Shown piece after piece: positions 7,744-17,109 of a stretch of DNA of 64,000 bases (position 1 is its first letter; every line of letters begins with the position of its first letter). Origin of the DNA: Acidobacteriota bacterium (lineage in GTDB: Bacteria > Acidobacteriota > Thermoanaerobaculia > Multivoradales > J023). The DNA is taken from the NCBI GenBank assembly GCA_029263315.1, contig JAJCXR010000024.1, forward strand, positions 60,526 to 124,525. Direction: 5' to 3'. The notes under the pieces are model-generated. The model saw only the letters and a program-made list of their open reading frames with translations, was not told the origin of the DNA and made no database searches. Position numbers and translations under genes: made by a program.

Positions 7744-9441
7744 TCAGTCCTCGTCCCGCTTTTTGGATAGGTAACGGCTGCTGGCGATCACCTGAAAGAC
7801 AGCCAACAAACCAGCCACCACCCAGCCGACGAGGCCGAAGGTCGACAAAAGACCGTCGTCGCTGGCCAACCGGTCGGCGAGCACCAAGATGGCCGAGCCC
7901 ACCATCAGGGCGGCGATGATCAGCGAGCCGGCGATGTTGCGGCTGGCGTGCTCGAGGGTGGCCGTCAGGCGATCGAGGCCTTGGTGCTCGAGCCGGACGA
8001 TCAGGTTGTTGCGCCGGACTCGGTCGAGAAACAACCGAATCTCAGTCGGCAAGTCCTCCGCCAGGCTGGCGAATTCGGTCAGGCTCCCCAGCAGCCGGTC
8101 AGCCATCGCCCGGGGTCCGTACCGTCGCATGACCAGGCGGTCTATGTGAGGCCGCACATGGGCCACCAGGTCGAATGTGGGATCGACCTCTCTACCCACC
8201 GCGATGATCGTCGTGATCGCCTTGATCAGAAAGATGAGGTCGCTTGGGCAGCGCACTCGATACTTGCGGAAGAGCTCGAAGAGGCCATCCAGGAGAGCGC
8301 CTAGATCCAACTGCTCCAGGGTCGAATCGTGAAGGCTGGAGACGAGAGCTGCCACGTCGAGGCGAAAGGCGCGGTCGATGGCCAGGGCCGGGTCCGCTGC
8401 GGCCAGCTTGATGGCGGCCCTGACAACGGCTTCCAGATCTTCCGACGCCACCGCCGCGACGAGGTCCGCCAATTGATCTGAAGTGCCCCGGTCGATACGC
8501 CCGGTCATGCCGCAATCGATGAAACAGATCTTCTCTGCCGGCAGAATGAAGATATTTCCCGGGTGGGGGTCGGCGTGGAAGAAACCGAGCTCGAGGCACT
8601 GCTTGAACACTGCATCAGCGCCGCGTTCGACGATGGTGCGCTTTTGTCGCGGGCTCAGGTCTTGGAGGGAGATGCGAGAAAGGAGCTGGCCCTTGATTTC
8701 CTCGAGGGCCAAGACACTGCGCGTCGTGGCCTGCCAGAAGACCTGGGGAAAAGAGACAAAAGGGTCGTCGGCGAAGTCCCGTGCCAAGCGCTCGGTGGCC
8801 TTGGCCTCGTGGGTGAGATCGAGCTCGCTGTAGAGCTCGTTGGAGAATTCGTCAACGACCTCCAGCGGACTGTAGCCCAGGTCTCTGAAGTGCGCTTCGA
8901 CGAAACGGGCCAAAGAGGCGAGTGCCTCCATGTCGGCCTCGATGAGCCGCCGTACCCCCGGGCGGAGCACCTTGAGCACGACCTGATTGCCGTCGGCGAG
9001 CACCGCCCGATGCACCTGCGCCAGGGAGGCCGCCGCCATCGGCTGTTCCTCGATCGAGGTGAACAGCTCATCCACCCCGGACGGAAACTCCCGCTCCAAC
9101 CGTTGGCGAATGATCGCGAAGTCCAGGTGCTGGCAATCGTCCTGTAAGCGCTTGAGCTCGTCGGCCCAACCGCTGGGAATCAGATCGCGACGGGTGCTCA
9201 GCACTTGGCCGAGCTTGATGAAGGTGGGGCCGAGATCCTCCAAGGCTTGGCGAAAACGGGCCGCTCGCGAGACCTCCGGAGAAGCCGATGCCGTCCGCCG
9301 CTTCAAGGGTCCGAAGGCCTTCAACAAGCCAAGCTCGGCCAAGGCTTCCTCGAAGCCGTGAATGATCAGCACCGCGAGAATCTCTCGCAGCCTATTCAGT
9401 CCCCGAACCTTGCTTCTCAAATGGAGTCCGGGAGCAGTCAT
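7744..9441 (-). CDS. ABC1/AarF/UbiB family atypical kinase, membrane-anchored
   Basis: This 565-residue UbiB-family protein shows the family's KxGQ-type signature (FIKLGQVLSTRRDLIP), the Ala-rich nucleotide loop AAASLAQVHRA, the catalytic loop GFFHADPHPGNIFI and the metal-binding FIDCGMTG. The C-terminus carries two predicted transmembrane helices (about 500-523 and 530-555), as in UbiB/COQ8. Family members use ATP to support quinone biosynthesis or other lipid handling at the membrane. No ubiquinone or menaquinone genes are adjacent, so the exact partner is open. ATG 9441 has GAGG eight bases upstream. It is followed on the same strand only by intergenic sequence and sits just downstream of the rpsT terminator, so it is probably transcribed separately. 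Confidence 0.9.
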   Translation of the reverse strand: MTAPGLHLRSKVRGLNRLREILAVLIIHGFEEALAELGLLKAFGPLKRRTASASPEVSRAARFRQALEDLGPTFIKLGQVLSTRRDLIPSGWADELKRLQDDCQHLDFAIIRQRLEREFPSGVDELFTSIEEQPMAAASLAQVHRAVLADGNQVVLKVLRPGVRRLIEADMEALASLARFVEAHFRDLGYSPLEVVDEFSNELYSELDLTHEAKATERLARDFADDPFVSFPQVFWQATTRSVLALEEIKGQLLSRISLQDLSPRQKRTIVERGADAVFKQCLELGFFHADPHPGNIFILPAEKICFIDCGMTGRIDRGTSDQLADLVAAVASEDLEAVVRAAIKLAAADPALAIDRAFRLDVAALVSSLHDSTLEQLDLGALLDGLFELFRKYRVRCPSDLIFLIKAITTIIAVGREVDPTFDLVAHVRPHIDRLVMRRYGPRAMADRLLGSLTEFASLAEDLPTEIRLFLDRVRRNNLIVRLEHQGLDRLTATLEHASRNIAGSLIIAALMVGSAILVLADRLASDDGLLSTFGLVGWVVAGLLAVFQVIASSRYLSKKRDED

Positions 9442-9574
9442 TGCTTGGTCCTCGGAGCGATGCTAACAGGTGACGCTCTGGTTCTCGGGCCAGAGGATTG
9501 AGGGGGAATTCCCCTGACGCCGGAAGAAGCAGGAAATTCCCTTGTCCCCCGCCCCGCAACGGGGTACGGGCTGC

Positions 9575-9610
9575 AAAAAAAAGGGGACACCCGAAGGTGC
9601 CCCTTTTTCA
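9575..9610 (-). terminator. Rho-independent terminator of rpsT
   Basis: Read on the minus strand, a run of A is followed by GGGGCACC, a TTCG loop, GGTGTCCCC and a run of eight T residues. The hairpin begins about 50 bases after the rpsT stop codon and matches an intrinsic terminator. The A-run on the other side means it could also act on the plus strand. Confidence 0.9.
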
Positions 9611-9660
9611 CGGAGTGAGACGCGGGTTGCGGTCTCTCCGGCCCGAAGATCCCGTTCCGC

Positions 9661-9927
9661 TCAGCCGTCGATGCCGGCGACGGCTCGGCTGAGGCGCGAC
9701 TTGGTGCGGGCCGCTGCATTGCGGTGGATGACGCCCTTGCGGGCCACCGAATCGACAATGCTCAAGGTCGGGGTGAGAAGCTCTTGGGCCGTCTTGCTGT
9801 CGCCTTCGGCGATGGCATTGCGAAGGCTCTTGACGGCGGTCCGCAGGCGGGAGGTATGGGCCCGATTGCGCTCGCGGCGCTTGAGCATCTGACGATTGCG
9901 TTTCTTGGCGGATTCAGTATTGGCCAT
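9661..9927 (-). CDS. rpsT: 30S ribosomal protein S20
   Basis: The 88-residue basic protein MANTESAKKRNRQMLKRRER... has the usual S20 length and its helical Lys/Arg-rich sequence, including the HRNAAARTKSRLSRAV C-terminal helix. S20 binds the 5' domain and helix 44 of 16S rRNA early in small-subunit assembly. It is expressed as a single gene between the Tol-Pal operon and the UbiB-like gene, with a clear intrinsic terminator downstream. Confidence 0.97.
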   Translation of the reverse strand: MANTESAKKRNRQMLKRRERNRAHTSRLRTAVKSLRNAIAEGDSKTAQELLTPTLSIVDSVARKGVIHRNAAARTKSRLSRAVAGIDG

Positions 9928-10050
9928 GTGAGATCAAACCTCTGGGTGTGTAGCAAAAGACGTGAACGTCGAATCACTTGTGAAGGAGTACCGGCGGGCG
10001 GTCGACAAAAAGGTTGGCGGAAGCATCCGCAGCGGCGGATGATAGCGTGC

Positions 10051-10872
10051 CTAGCAGTCGACGTCAATTCCCATCTGAGCGAGGCGCTGCAACGCCAAGT
10101 GGGCCTCGTCCGTCCCGGCGTGCTCGCAGCTGACACTCTGCAACTGCACGATGCCCGGTCCTCGTTGCCCTAGCTCGAGATAGGCATAGCCCTTCTTGAG
10201 CAGAGTGCTCGGGATACGGTCGCTGTCGCTAAAGGACGCCAACACCTCATCGAATTGCTCGATCGCCTTTCTGAACTTGCCTTGACTGTAGAAACACTCG
10301 CCGATCCAATAGGTGGCGTTGTCGGTCAAGTCGGTGGCAGGGAAGGCTTCGATATAGCGGCGAAAGGCCAGGATGGCGAGATCGTAGTTACCCTGCAGGT
10401 AGTCGTTGTAGGCGGTATCGTAGACCTCGCGCGGATCGGTCGGGTTGAGGGGGGCGGCCGGCGTTGCCGAAGCCCTTTCCTGCGCCGCTTCGGTGGCGCT
10501 GCGCACCGCCTGTAGCTCTTGATTGGCGGCGGCGATTTGTTGCGACAGCTGGGTCAGCCTGAAATTGGTCGACTCCAGCTTGCCTTCCAGGCGATCGACC
10601 TTGGAAACCAGCTGTCTGAGCTCGAGCCGCAGGTCCGCATTCGACTGCAAGAGAGTTTGCACCGAGGTACCCACCGAGGTTTCGATGGCGGCCACCCCGT
10701 CCTTGGTCGGTGACGACTTCTGTAGCTTGAGCAGCTCGACTTGGATATCAGTGAGCTGGGAATTGACCCGTGTCAGCTCGGTACCGGATGAGCACGCCAA
10801 AGCCGACATCGCCAGAAAGGCAATGCCGGCTTGGCTCCATCCTCCGAACCGACGGGTCCGTGGCATTTGCAT
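10051..10872 (-). CDS. cpoB: Tol-Pal system TPR protein CpoB (YbgF)
   Basis: This 273-residue predicted lipoprotein has a signal FLAMSALACSS with the lipobox cysteine. A coiled-coil region of about 100 residues follows (LTDIQVELLKLQ through SQQIAAANQELQAV). After an Ala/Pro linker there are C-terminal TPR repeats (YNDYLQGNYDLAILAFRRYI, ATYWIGECFYSQGKFRKAIEQF). CpoB coordinates peptidoglycan synthesis with Tol-Pal-driven outer-membrane constriction in the periplasm. The frame is open further upstream into pal, but ATG 10872 has GCGGAG five bases before it and places the signal peptide correctly; a second ATG lies two codons later. It is the last gene of the tol-pal order, 38 bp after pal. Predicted lipidation differs from the soluble E. 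coli CpoB. Confidence 0.88.
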   Translation of the reverse strand: MQMPRTRRFGGWSQAGIAFLAMSALACSSGTELTRVNSQLTDIQVELLKLQKSSPTKDGVAAIETSVGTSVQTLLQSNADLRLELRQLVSKVDRLEGKLESTNFRLTQLSQQIAAANQELQAVRSATEAAQERASATPAAPLNPTDPREVYDTAYNDYLQGNYDLAILAFRRYIEAFPATDLTDNATYWIGECFYSQGKFRKAIEQFDEVLASFSDSDRIPSTLLKKGYAYLELGQRGPGIVQLQSVSCEHAGTDEAHLALQRLAQMGIDVDC

Positions 10873-10910
10873 CACGGCTCCGCTGGAAATGGACTCTGGT
10901 TTGACGAAAC

Positions 10911-11474
10911 TTACTGGCCGGACAACACGAAGCGAGCGCGGCGATTCTTCTGCCAGCAAGCTTCGTTGCTTTCGTTGCAGAAGGGACGCTCTTCGCCATA
11001 GCTGACCGTCTTGAAGCGGGAAGCGGGAACACCCAGGCTGACCAGGTAGTCGACGGAGGCGACGCCGCGTCGTTCACCGAGAGCCAGGTTGTACTCGTTG
11101 GTACCGCGTTCGTCGCAATGCCCCTCGACAGTGAAAGTGAAAGACGGGTTGGCTTTCATGAAATCCGCGTTTTTGGCCAACCGCTCGCGCGCCCGTGCGG
11201 TCAGACCGTATTGATCGAATTCAAAAAAGACGTCACCCAGCAAACCGCCGCGCTCGGCGTCTTGCTGTAGGTCATCGAGGCTCTTGGGGCGTGGCGGCGG
11301 CGTCTCGTCCACGGGTTTCGCTGGTTCCGCTTGGGCCGGAACGTCGGTCACCGGGGGCTTCTCGACGGTTGGCTCTGGAGCAGCGGGCTCGACTCGGTTA
11401 CGGCCAGGGCAGCCGATCAATAAAAACATGGCCAAGAGCGTAGCCAGAAAGATCCACTTACGATCGATTCTCAT
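10911..11474 (-). CDS. pal: Peptidoglycan-associated lipoprotein Pal
   Basis: A short lipoprotein signal (MRIDRK, hydrophobic stretch, LLIGC lipobox with Cys22) is followed by a Pro/Glu-rich tether. A C-terminal OmpA-like peptidoglycan-binding domain comes next, with TVEGHCDERGTNEYNLALGE and RFKTVSYGEERP. Pal is anchored in the outer membrane, binds peptidoglycan, and is handed over by TolB during division. Two starts are possible: ATG 11474 used here (187 aa), and ATG 11492 (193 aa), which lengthens the n-region by MEAPEE. GAGGAG directly abuts 11474 while GGAGG lies about 14 bases upstream of it, so the choice is uncertain by six codons. Confidence 0.94.
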   Translation of the reverse strand: MRIDRKWIFLATLLAMFLLIGCPGRNRVEPAAPEPTVEKPPVTDVPAQAEPAKPVDETPPPRPKSLDDLQQDAERGGLLGDVFFEFDQYGLTARARERLAKNADFMKANPSFTFTVEGHCDERGTNEYNLALGERRGVASVDYLVSLGVPASRFKTVSYGEERPFCNESNEACWQKNRRARFVLSGQ

Positions 11475-11599
11475 CTCCTCAGGAGCCTCCATGCGCAGGG
11501 CGGTTGAGAGTGTAGTCTGAGTCAGTAATCCTGGACCAGAATGTAGCAGAAATCAGCCGCTTGCAGCAACCGTTGTATGCTCCAACTGCCGATGAATGA

Positions 11600-13000
11600 T
11601 CACTCTTTGGCGAATCCAGACCAGTCCGGAGCTGAATTGCTCCCTTCATGGGTCAATTGGCGCCAATTACTGCCGTCGGCATTCATCACGAAGATCTGCG
11701 CTTCCTTGCCCCGTCGCACCGTAAAGGCGATGCGTTGCCCATCGGGTGAGAAGGTGGGCTCTTCGTAGCTCTCGGCACCTTGGGCGACGAGGCGCGTTGA
11801 AAGATCCACCAGATTGGTCACGGCGATGCGAAAACGGTTCTTGTCACGGCTGGCGTAGGCGATCTCCGGAGTGTTCGGATTCCAGGTGGCACCGTCGTTG
11901 TAGTCGCCATCGAAGGAGATGCGCCGCACATTGGAGCCATCGATGTCCATGACGTAAATGTTCGGCCGCCCGGAGCGGCTGGATGTGAAGGCGATCTGAC
12001 GACCGTCCGGGCTCCAGGAGGGATTGGTGTCGATGCCGGCGGAGTCGGTGATGCGCTGTGGATCCGTGCAGCTGTCGCGGCCACAGACGTATATGTCGAT
12101 GTTGGAATTGCTGCTGTGGGCGAAGGCGATGCGTTTGCCGTCGGGCGAGAAGGTGGGGGAGAGATTGAGCGTGCCTTCGCGGTAGACGGGCACTTTCTGG
12201 CTGGTCTTCAAGTCGACGTAGTAAATGCCCGGTGCTTCGGAGTAGTACGAAATGTAGGCGATGGCGTCGCCGGTGCCGCTCCAGTCGGTGTAGCCGCTGA
12301 TCGATTTGTGGGCGCTGATCTTGCGTTGGTTGCGCCCGTCGTAGTCCATCAGGTAAAGCTCTTGAAAGCCGTCTCTCTTGGAATGGAAGGCGATGCTGGT
12401 GAGAAAGATCCCGGGGCGGCCGAGGAATTGATAGTGCAAGGCTTCGCTCAAATAATGGGCCACCAGGCGGGCCTGTTGCACGGTGCCGCGGAAACGCTTG
12501 CCGAGAATCGATTGCTGGCTGGGCAAATCGTAGGCCCAACCGTCGAGCACGATGCGGTCACCCTCTTGCTTCAAGGTGACCAACAGCACCACATCGTTGC
12601 CGAGGGATTGATACTGCTCAAAATCATGGGCCCGTTGGCCGCTCAGGGTGAGCACCGACAGCTCAGTGGGGCCTTGGGTATTGAATAGATTGTCCGACTG
12701 TAGGTCGTCGCGCAGGGTCTGCTCGACCTCCCGGGCAGCCTCGAGAAAAGCACCGCTCAGGGAGGCATCGATATCTGCCTGAGGAATGGCCAAGCGAACC
12801 TGCGAGCGACCGTCGCCGGTGACGATGATCTCGACGGCGTCACCTTGCATCTGGCCGACCACGGCGTCGCCGGGCGGCGTCGCACCGGTCCCCTCCTGCG
12901 CCATCGTCGGCGGGCTGACCAGCAGGGCGATGAGGTAGAGAAAAGCCAGGGGCGAGACGGCGGCGAGGCGGGGTGAAACATGGGGCGAGTGGTATTTCAT
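11600..13000 (-). CDS. tolB: Tol-Pal system beta-propeller protein TolB
   Basis: This 466-residue periplasmic protein has an N-terminal signal (LAFLYLIALLVSPPTMAQ). A roughly 160-residue TolB N-domain follows, including a DDVVLLVTLKQEGDRIVLDGWAYD-like region. Six WD40-like PD40 blades come last, with repeated FSPDGKRIAF, WSPDGRQIAFTS and FSPDGQRIAF motifs. TolB shuttles between Pal and the TolA/TolQR engine to maintain the outer membrane at division sites. It follows the TonB/TolA-like gene by 28 bp. Length and blade number are normal. Confidence 0.96.
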   Translation of the reverse strand: MKYHSPHVSPRLAAVSPLAFLYLIALLVSPPTMAQEGTGATPPGDAVVGQMQGDAVEIIVTGDGRSQVRLAIPQADIDASLSGAFLEAAREVEQTLRDDLQSDNLFNTQGPTELSVLTLSGQRAHDFEQYQSLGNDVVLLVTLKQEGDRIVLDGWAYDLPSQQSILGKRFRGTVQQARLVAHYLSEALHYQFLGRPGIFLTSIAFHSKRDGFQELYLMDYDGRNQRKISAHKSISGYTDWSGTGDAIAYISYYSEAPGIYYVDLKTSQKVPVYREGTLNLSPTFSPDGKRIAFAHSSNSNIDIYVCGRDSCTDPQRITDSAGIDTNPSWSPDGRQIAFTSSRSGRPNIYVMDIDGSNVRRISFDGDYNDGATWNPNTPEIAYASRDKNRFRIAVTNLVDLSTRLVAQGAESYEEPTFSPDGQRIAFTVRRGKEAQIFVMNADGSNWRQLTHEGSNSAPDWSGFAKE

Positions 13001-13028
13001 GACGGATTTCGACCTCGTAGGGGGCTGG

Positions 13029-13796
13029 CTATTTGATGATCAAGTGGATACCGAGGTAGTCACGGCCGAACTTCTTGGTGTATTGCTTGGGCAAGGGGGG
13101 AAAGGGGGCCGCAGCCCGCACCGCTTTCTCCGCCGTCGCATCGAAGGGTTCAGAGCCCGACGACTTGACCAGCCGCAGGTCGGTGACCTGGCCGTTCTGG
13201 TCGATACGAAAATAGAACGTCGCCTGCACGATGCTGGGATCCACCAAGGGGCGGGTCCAGCGCTGGCTGATCGCTGAGACGACACGGTCCAAGTAATAAC
13301 CATAGGTGAAGTTGGGATCTTCGACACCGATGGTGGCGTCCCGGTTGGTTGCCCCTAGGGAGCTGCCGAAGGGGGAGCCTTGACGTTTCGGCGGCGGTTG
13401 ACGCTTGGGCGGCGGTGGGGCTGCCTTGGGCGGCGGTTTGGGGGGCGGTGGTTTGGCTTCGGTGACCTTCTTTTCCTCCGGCAGCACGGGCACGTCGGGC
13501 TCCAGCTTCGGTGGAGGAGGCTCGACGACCGGCTCCGGATCCGGTTCCGGCTCAATCACCGGAGGTGGGGGGCTCGGCGGTGGCGGCTCCGGTTGCCCGA
13601 GAACCGACGGCGGCACGACGGTGACGGCGACGTAGGGAAAGGGTTCCGGCGGTTTGGCCAGCAGGTCGGGTACGAACCACGCCAAGGCGACGATCAAGCC
13701 GTGGGTGAGCAGCGATACCACCACCGTCCGACGTCGCTCACCGGGACCTACCCGCTGGCGCCTCTGGTCGAGGATTTGATCGAGGGGTAAGGGCAT
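13029..13796 (-). CDS. TolA/TonB-type energy-transducing protein of the Tol-Pal locus
   Basis: This 255-residue protein has one N-terminal transmembrane helix (VVVSLLTHGLIVALAWFV). A Pro/Glu/Lys-rich rod of about 100 residues spans the periplasm (long runs of PPPP, EPDPEP, KPPPK). The C-terminal domain of about 90 residues is TonB-like: ISQRWTRPLV, ATFYFRIDQNGQVTDLRLVKSSG, FDATAEKAV. By position between tolR and tolB it serves as TolA, transmitting proton-motive-force energy from TolQR to TolB/Pal. Its C-terminus is scored here as TonB_C-like rather than the Enterobacterial TolA-III fold, a substitution common outside Proteobacteria. It starts 7 bp after tolR. An open frame extends upstream through tolR but is only overlap. 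Confidence 0.88.
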   Translation of the reverse strand: MPLPLDQILDQRRQRVGPGERRRTVVVSLLTHGLIVALAWFVPDLLAKPPEPFPYVAVTVVPPSVLGQPEPPPPSPPPPVIEPEPDPEPVVEPPPPKLEPDVPVLPEEKKVTEAKPPPPKPPPKAAPPPPKRQPPPKRQGSPFGSSLGATNRDATIGVEDPNFTYGYYLDRVVSAISQRWTRPLVDPSIVQATFYFRIDQNGQVTDLRLVKSSGSEPFDATAEKAVRAAAPFPPLPKQYTKKFGRDYLGIHLIIK

Positions 13797-13803
13797 GTCG
13801 TCG

Positions 13804-14235
<432 letters not shown>

Positions 14236-14245
14236 GGCCGTTCCC

Positions 14246-14971
14246 TCAGGTGAAGTTGCGCTCGGTAAGGTTCATGAATTCGAGAACGAAGTCCTGCATT
14301 TGGTGGCGCATGTCCCGCAGCCGCGAGCCGAAGTAGTTGAATCCCACCAGGGCCGGAATGGCGGCGGCCAATCCGGCGGCGGTGTTGATCAGGGCTTCGG
14401 CGATGCCCGGAGCCACGGCGGTGATCGAGGTGCTGCCGGTGGCACCGATGGCGCTGAAGGCCACCATGATGCCCCACACCGTCCCGAAGAGGCCGATGAA
14501 GGGGGAGGCGGAGGCGGTGGTGGCGAGGAATGCTGTGCCGCGGCTCAGCACCGCTTGCTCGACGCCGATGGCCCGCCGCAAGCTGCGTTCGACACCTTCG
14601 AGGGATTTGACGCGGAAAGCCTGCTGACCCTCCTGGGCGGCAGCCCTCTGGGCGTCCTTGACCTGGGCGTCGATCTCCGCATAACCGGCCTGGAAGAGCC
14701 CCACCATCGGTGTGCCGGAGAGCTGGGGTGCCACCGAGTTGACTTCGCTGAAGCGCTTGCTGCGGCGAAAGACCTCGAGGAAGCGAGCCCCATCCCGGTC
14801 CGCTTTGCGGTATTGCAGGAACTTGTTGATCATGATTGCCCAAGAGCCGATGGACATCAGGGCGAGGAGAAGGAAAATAACCTTGGCCATCGGGCCAGCA
14901 TCGAGGAATAAGTCGATGATGGAGGGCCCGGCGGTGCTGTTGGCCACAAGGGAGGTGAGCGAAGAGATCAT
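14246..14971 (-). CDS. tolQ: MotA/TolQ/ExbB proton channel family protein
   Basis: This 241-residue TolQ has three membrane segments: VIFLLLALMSIGSWAIMI near residues 30-47, SPFIGLFGTVWGIMVAFSAI, and the INTAAGLAAAIPALVGFNYFG helix. Together with TolR it makes the inner-membrane proton channel that powers Tol-Pal. A non-ATG extension is open to 15127, but ATG 14971 gives the standard N-terminus and is preceded by GGAAGCC. It is the first gene of the tolQ-tolR-tolA-tolB-pal-cpoB series. The promoter must lie in 14972-15310, shared divergently with etfB. Confidence 0.95.
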   Translation of the reverse strand: MISSLTSLVANSTAGPSIIDLFLDAGPMAKVIFLLLALMSIGSWAIMINKFLQYRKADRDGARFLEVFRRSKRFSEVNSVAPQLSGTPMVGLFQAGYAEIDAQVKDAQRAAAQEGQQAFRVKSLEGVERSLRRAIGVEQAVLSRGTAFLATTASASPFIGLFGTVWGIMVAFSAIGATGSTSITAVAPGIAEALINTAAGLAAAIPALVGFNYFGSRLRDMRHQMQDFVLEFMNLTERNFT

Positions 14972-15310
14972 GGCTTCCGTTGCGCGGTCGGCGGTTGTTC
15001 GAGCGTCCGACCAAGAGGCCGGGGTTTGACGGCGGCGAGCGGGACAACCGCTTGGGGCTGTCGGTGCCGTGTTGCTATGCGGTGTCGGTAGGCGATGATG
15101 GCGTACATAGCCCAAGCCGCATACCAATGGGCGAAAGTTAGCATGGCAGCGGTTGGAAGTCCACTCCCGGCAGACCTCCCGTTTTCGACCTAAGAGTCAT
15201 GTCTACAGCGACTTAGATGACCCAACTCGGGGCTCGGCGAGGATCTGGAAGAGAATCGGTGATTGGTGTTATTGTCGATGTCCCATTGACGAATTTCCAG
15301 GGAGAAACCG

Positions 15311-16105
15311 ATGCGTATCGCAGTTTGCATCAAACAGGTGCCGGATACAGAGGCCCGCCTGCGCGTCGCCAAAGACGGTAAGTGGCTCGACGAAGAAGAC
15401 TTACGCTTCGTGATCAACGAAAGCGATGAATATGCGGTGGAAGAGGCCTTGACCTGGGCTGAGAAGACCGGCGGCGAGGTGGTGATCATCAGTCTCGGGC
15501 CGGCCCGGGTCCAGGAAGCCCTGCGCAAGGGCTTGGCCTTGGGCGCCGCCAAGGCGATCCACCTGGTGGACGAGGCCTATCAGGGCGGCGACGCCAGGGC
15601 GACCGCCGTCGCCTTGGCGGCGGCCATCCAAAACGAGGGTGCCGATCTGGTGCTCACCGGCTCGCAGTCCGACGATGTCGGCTACGGCTCCACGGCTTCC
15701 CTGGTGGCGGGCCACCTGGGCTGGCCCCACGCCTGGTTGGTGATGGGCCTCGAGGTGGAGGAGGGCGGTGCCACCGCCAAGGTGACCCGAGAGATGGAGA
15801 GTGGCATGAACGAGGTCTTTCGCCTCACCCTGCCCGCCGTCATCGAGGTGCAGGCGGGCATCAATCATCCCCGCTATGCCTCCCTCAAGGGCATCATGAA
15901 AGCCAAACGCAAACCCATCGACAAACCGACTCCGGCCGAGCTGGGTCTGGACGCCGCATCCCTGGGTGCGGCGGGCTCCCACCTCGAGATCCTCGAAATC
16001 GCTTTTCCCGATAGCGGCGACGGAGCGCAGATGATCGAAGGGGACGCCGCCGCCGCCGCCAAGGAGCTGGTGGAGAAATTGCAGAAAGAAGCGAGGGTAC
16101 TCTGA
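15311..16105 (+). CDS. etfB: Electron transfer flavoprotein subunit beta
   Basis: This 264-residue ETF beta starts MRIAVCIKQVPDTEARL, the family signature. It includes the nucleotide-binding LVLTGSQSDDVGYGSTASLVAGHLGW segment and the C-terminal RYASLKGIMKAKRKPI recognition-loop region. With EtfA it makes the FAD/AMP heterodimer that carries electrons from acyl-CoA dehydrogenases and similar enzymes to the respiratory chain. AGGGAG lies six bases before the ATG. The stop overlaps the etfA start by one base (TGATG). Confidence 0.97.
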   Translation: MRIAVCIKQVPDTEARLRVAKDGKWLDEEDLRFVINESDEYAVEEALTWAEKTGGEVVIISLGPARVQEALRKGLALGAAKAIHLVDEAYQGGDARATAVALAAAIQNEGADLVLTGSQSDDVGYGSTASLVAGHLGWPHAWLVMGLEVEEGGATAKVTREMESGMNEVFRLTLPAVIEVQAGINHPRYASLKGIMKAKRKPIDKPTPAELGLDAASLGAAGSHLEILEIAFPDSGDGAQMIEGDAAAAAKELVEKLQKEARVL

Positions 16106-17109
16106 TGTCTGAGCAAGTTTGGGTTGTATTGCAGCACCGGGAGGGCAAGCTGCACCGCATGTCGAAGGAAGCCATCGCCGCCGGCCAACGGTTGGCCGGC
16201 GAGATCGGCGGCACCGTCAGCGGTGTATTGCTGGGCAGCGGGTTGGGGGATCTGGTGGCCCAGGCTTCGGCCTTCGATCTGGCCACCCTCTATACCGTCG
16301 ATGACAGCGCTCTCCAGGATTACAATCCCGGCGCCTACGTCGCCGCTCTGACACCGGCCATCCGTGAGCAGGCACCGGCCTTTGTCGTCTTTCCCCACAC
16401 CTACCAATCGGTGGACTATTTTCCTCGCCTAGGTCAAGCCCTCGACGCCGCCTTGGTACCCGAGGTCATCGGCTTCGAAAACGGGGCCGACGGCTTGATC
16501 TGGCAACGGCCGATCCTCGGTGGCAAGCTGCAGGCCCGAGTCCGGGTGAAGACCTCCGGAACGGTGCTCCTGTCGGTGCAGTCGGGTGCCTTTCCGGCCG
16601 ACGGAGCGGCGGCTGGGCAGGCCGATGTCGAGCCCTTGCCGAGTGTGCCCTCGGGGCTGACCAGCGATCGAGAGATCCTGGAAGTGCAGCAGGTGGGCGA
16701 CGATCAAGTGGACTTGACCAAGGCCGACGTCATCGTCGCCATCGGCCGCGGCGTCGGCGGGGCCGACAAAGTGGAGTCCCTGAGAGAGCTGGCCAAGGTT
16801 CTGGGGGCGGACATCGGTGCCAGTCGCCCGGTGATCGACAATGGTTGGCTGCTCGACGCCGACGGCAATGTCGAGCGCGAGCGGCAGATCGGCTCCAGCG
16901 GCCAGACGGTGGCGCCCAAGCTGTATATCGCCGCGGGTATCTCAGGCGCCATCCAGCACTTGGTGGGCATGAAAGGGGCCACCTGCATCGTCGCCATCAA
17001 CAAAGATGCGACGGCCCCGATCTTCAACATTGCCCACTATGGCATCGTCGGGGATCTGCACGAGATCGTCCCCGCTTTGACCGAGGCGGTGGCCGCCGTC
17101 AAGGGTTGA
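16105..17109 (+). CDS. etfA: Electron transfer flavoprotein subunit alpha
   Basis: This 334-residue ETF alpha has the N-terminal domain containing FVVFPHTYQSVDYFPRLGQAL and the FAD-binding C-terminal domain. The latter shows GASRPVIDNGW, SGQTVAPKLYIAAGISGAIQH and a final INKDATAPIFNIAHYGIVGD signature. It holds the redox FAD of the ETF heterodimer. It is translationally coupled to etfB and ends with an 11-bp tail-to-tail overlap with the M20 peptidase on the other strand. No acyl-CoA dehydrogenase or ETF:quinone oxidoreductase is visible nearby. Confidence 0.97.
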   Translation: MSEQVWVVLQHREGKLHRMSKEAIAAGQRLAGEIGGTVSGVLLGSGLGDLVAQASAFDLATLYTVDDSALQDYNPGAYVAALTPAIREQAPAFVVFPHTYQSVDYFPRLGQALDAALVPEVIGFENGADGLIWQRPILGGKLQARVRVKTSGTVLLSVQSGAFPADGAAAGQADVEPLPSVPSGLTSDREILEVQQVGDDQVDLTKADVIVAIGRGVGGADKVESLRELAKVLGADIGASRPVIDNGWLLDADGNVERERQIGSSGQTVAPKLYIAAGISGAIQHLVGMKGATCIVAINKDATAPIFNIAHYGIVGDLHEIVPALTEAVAAVKG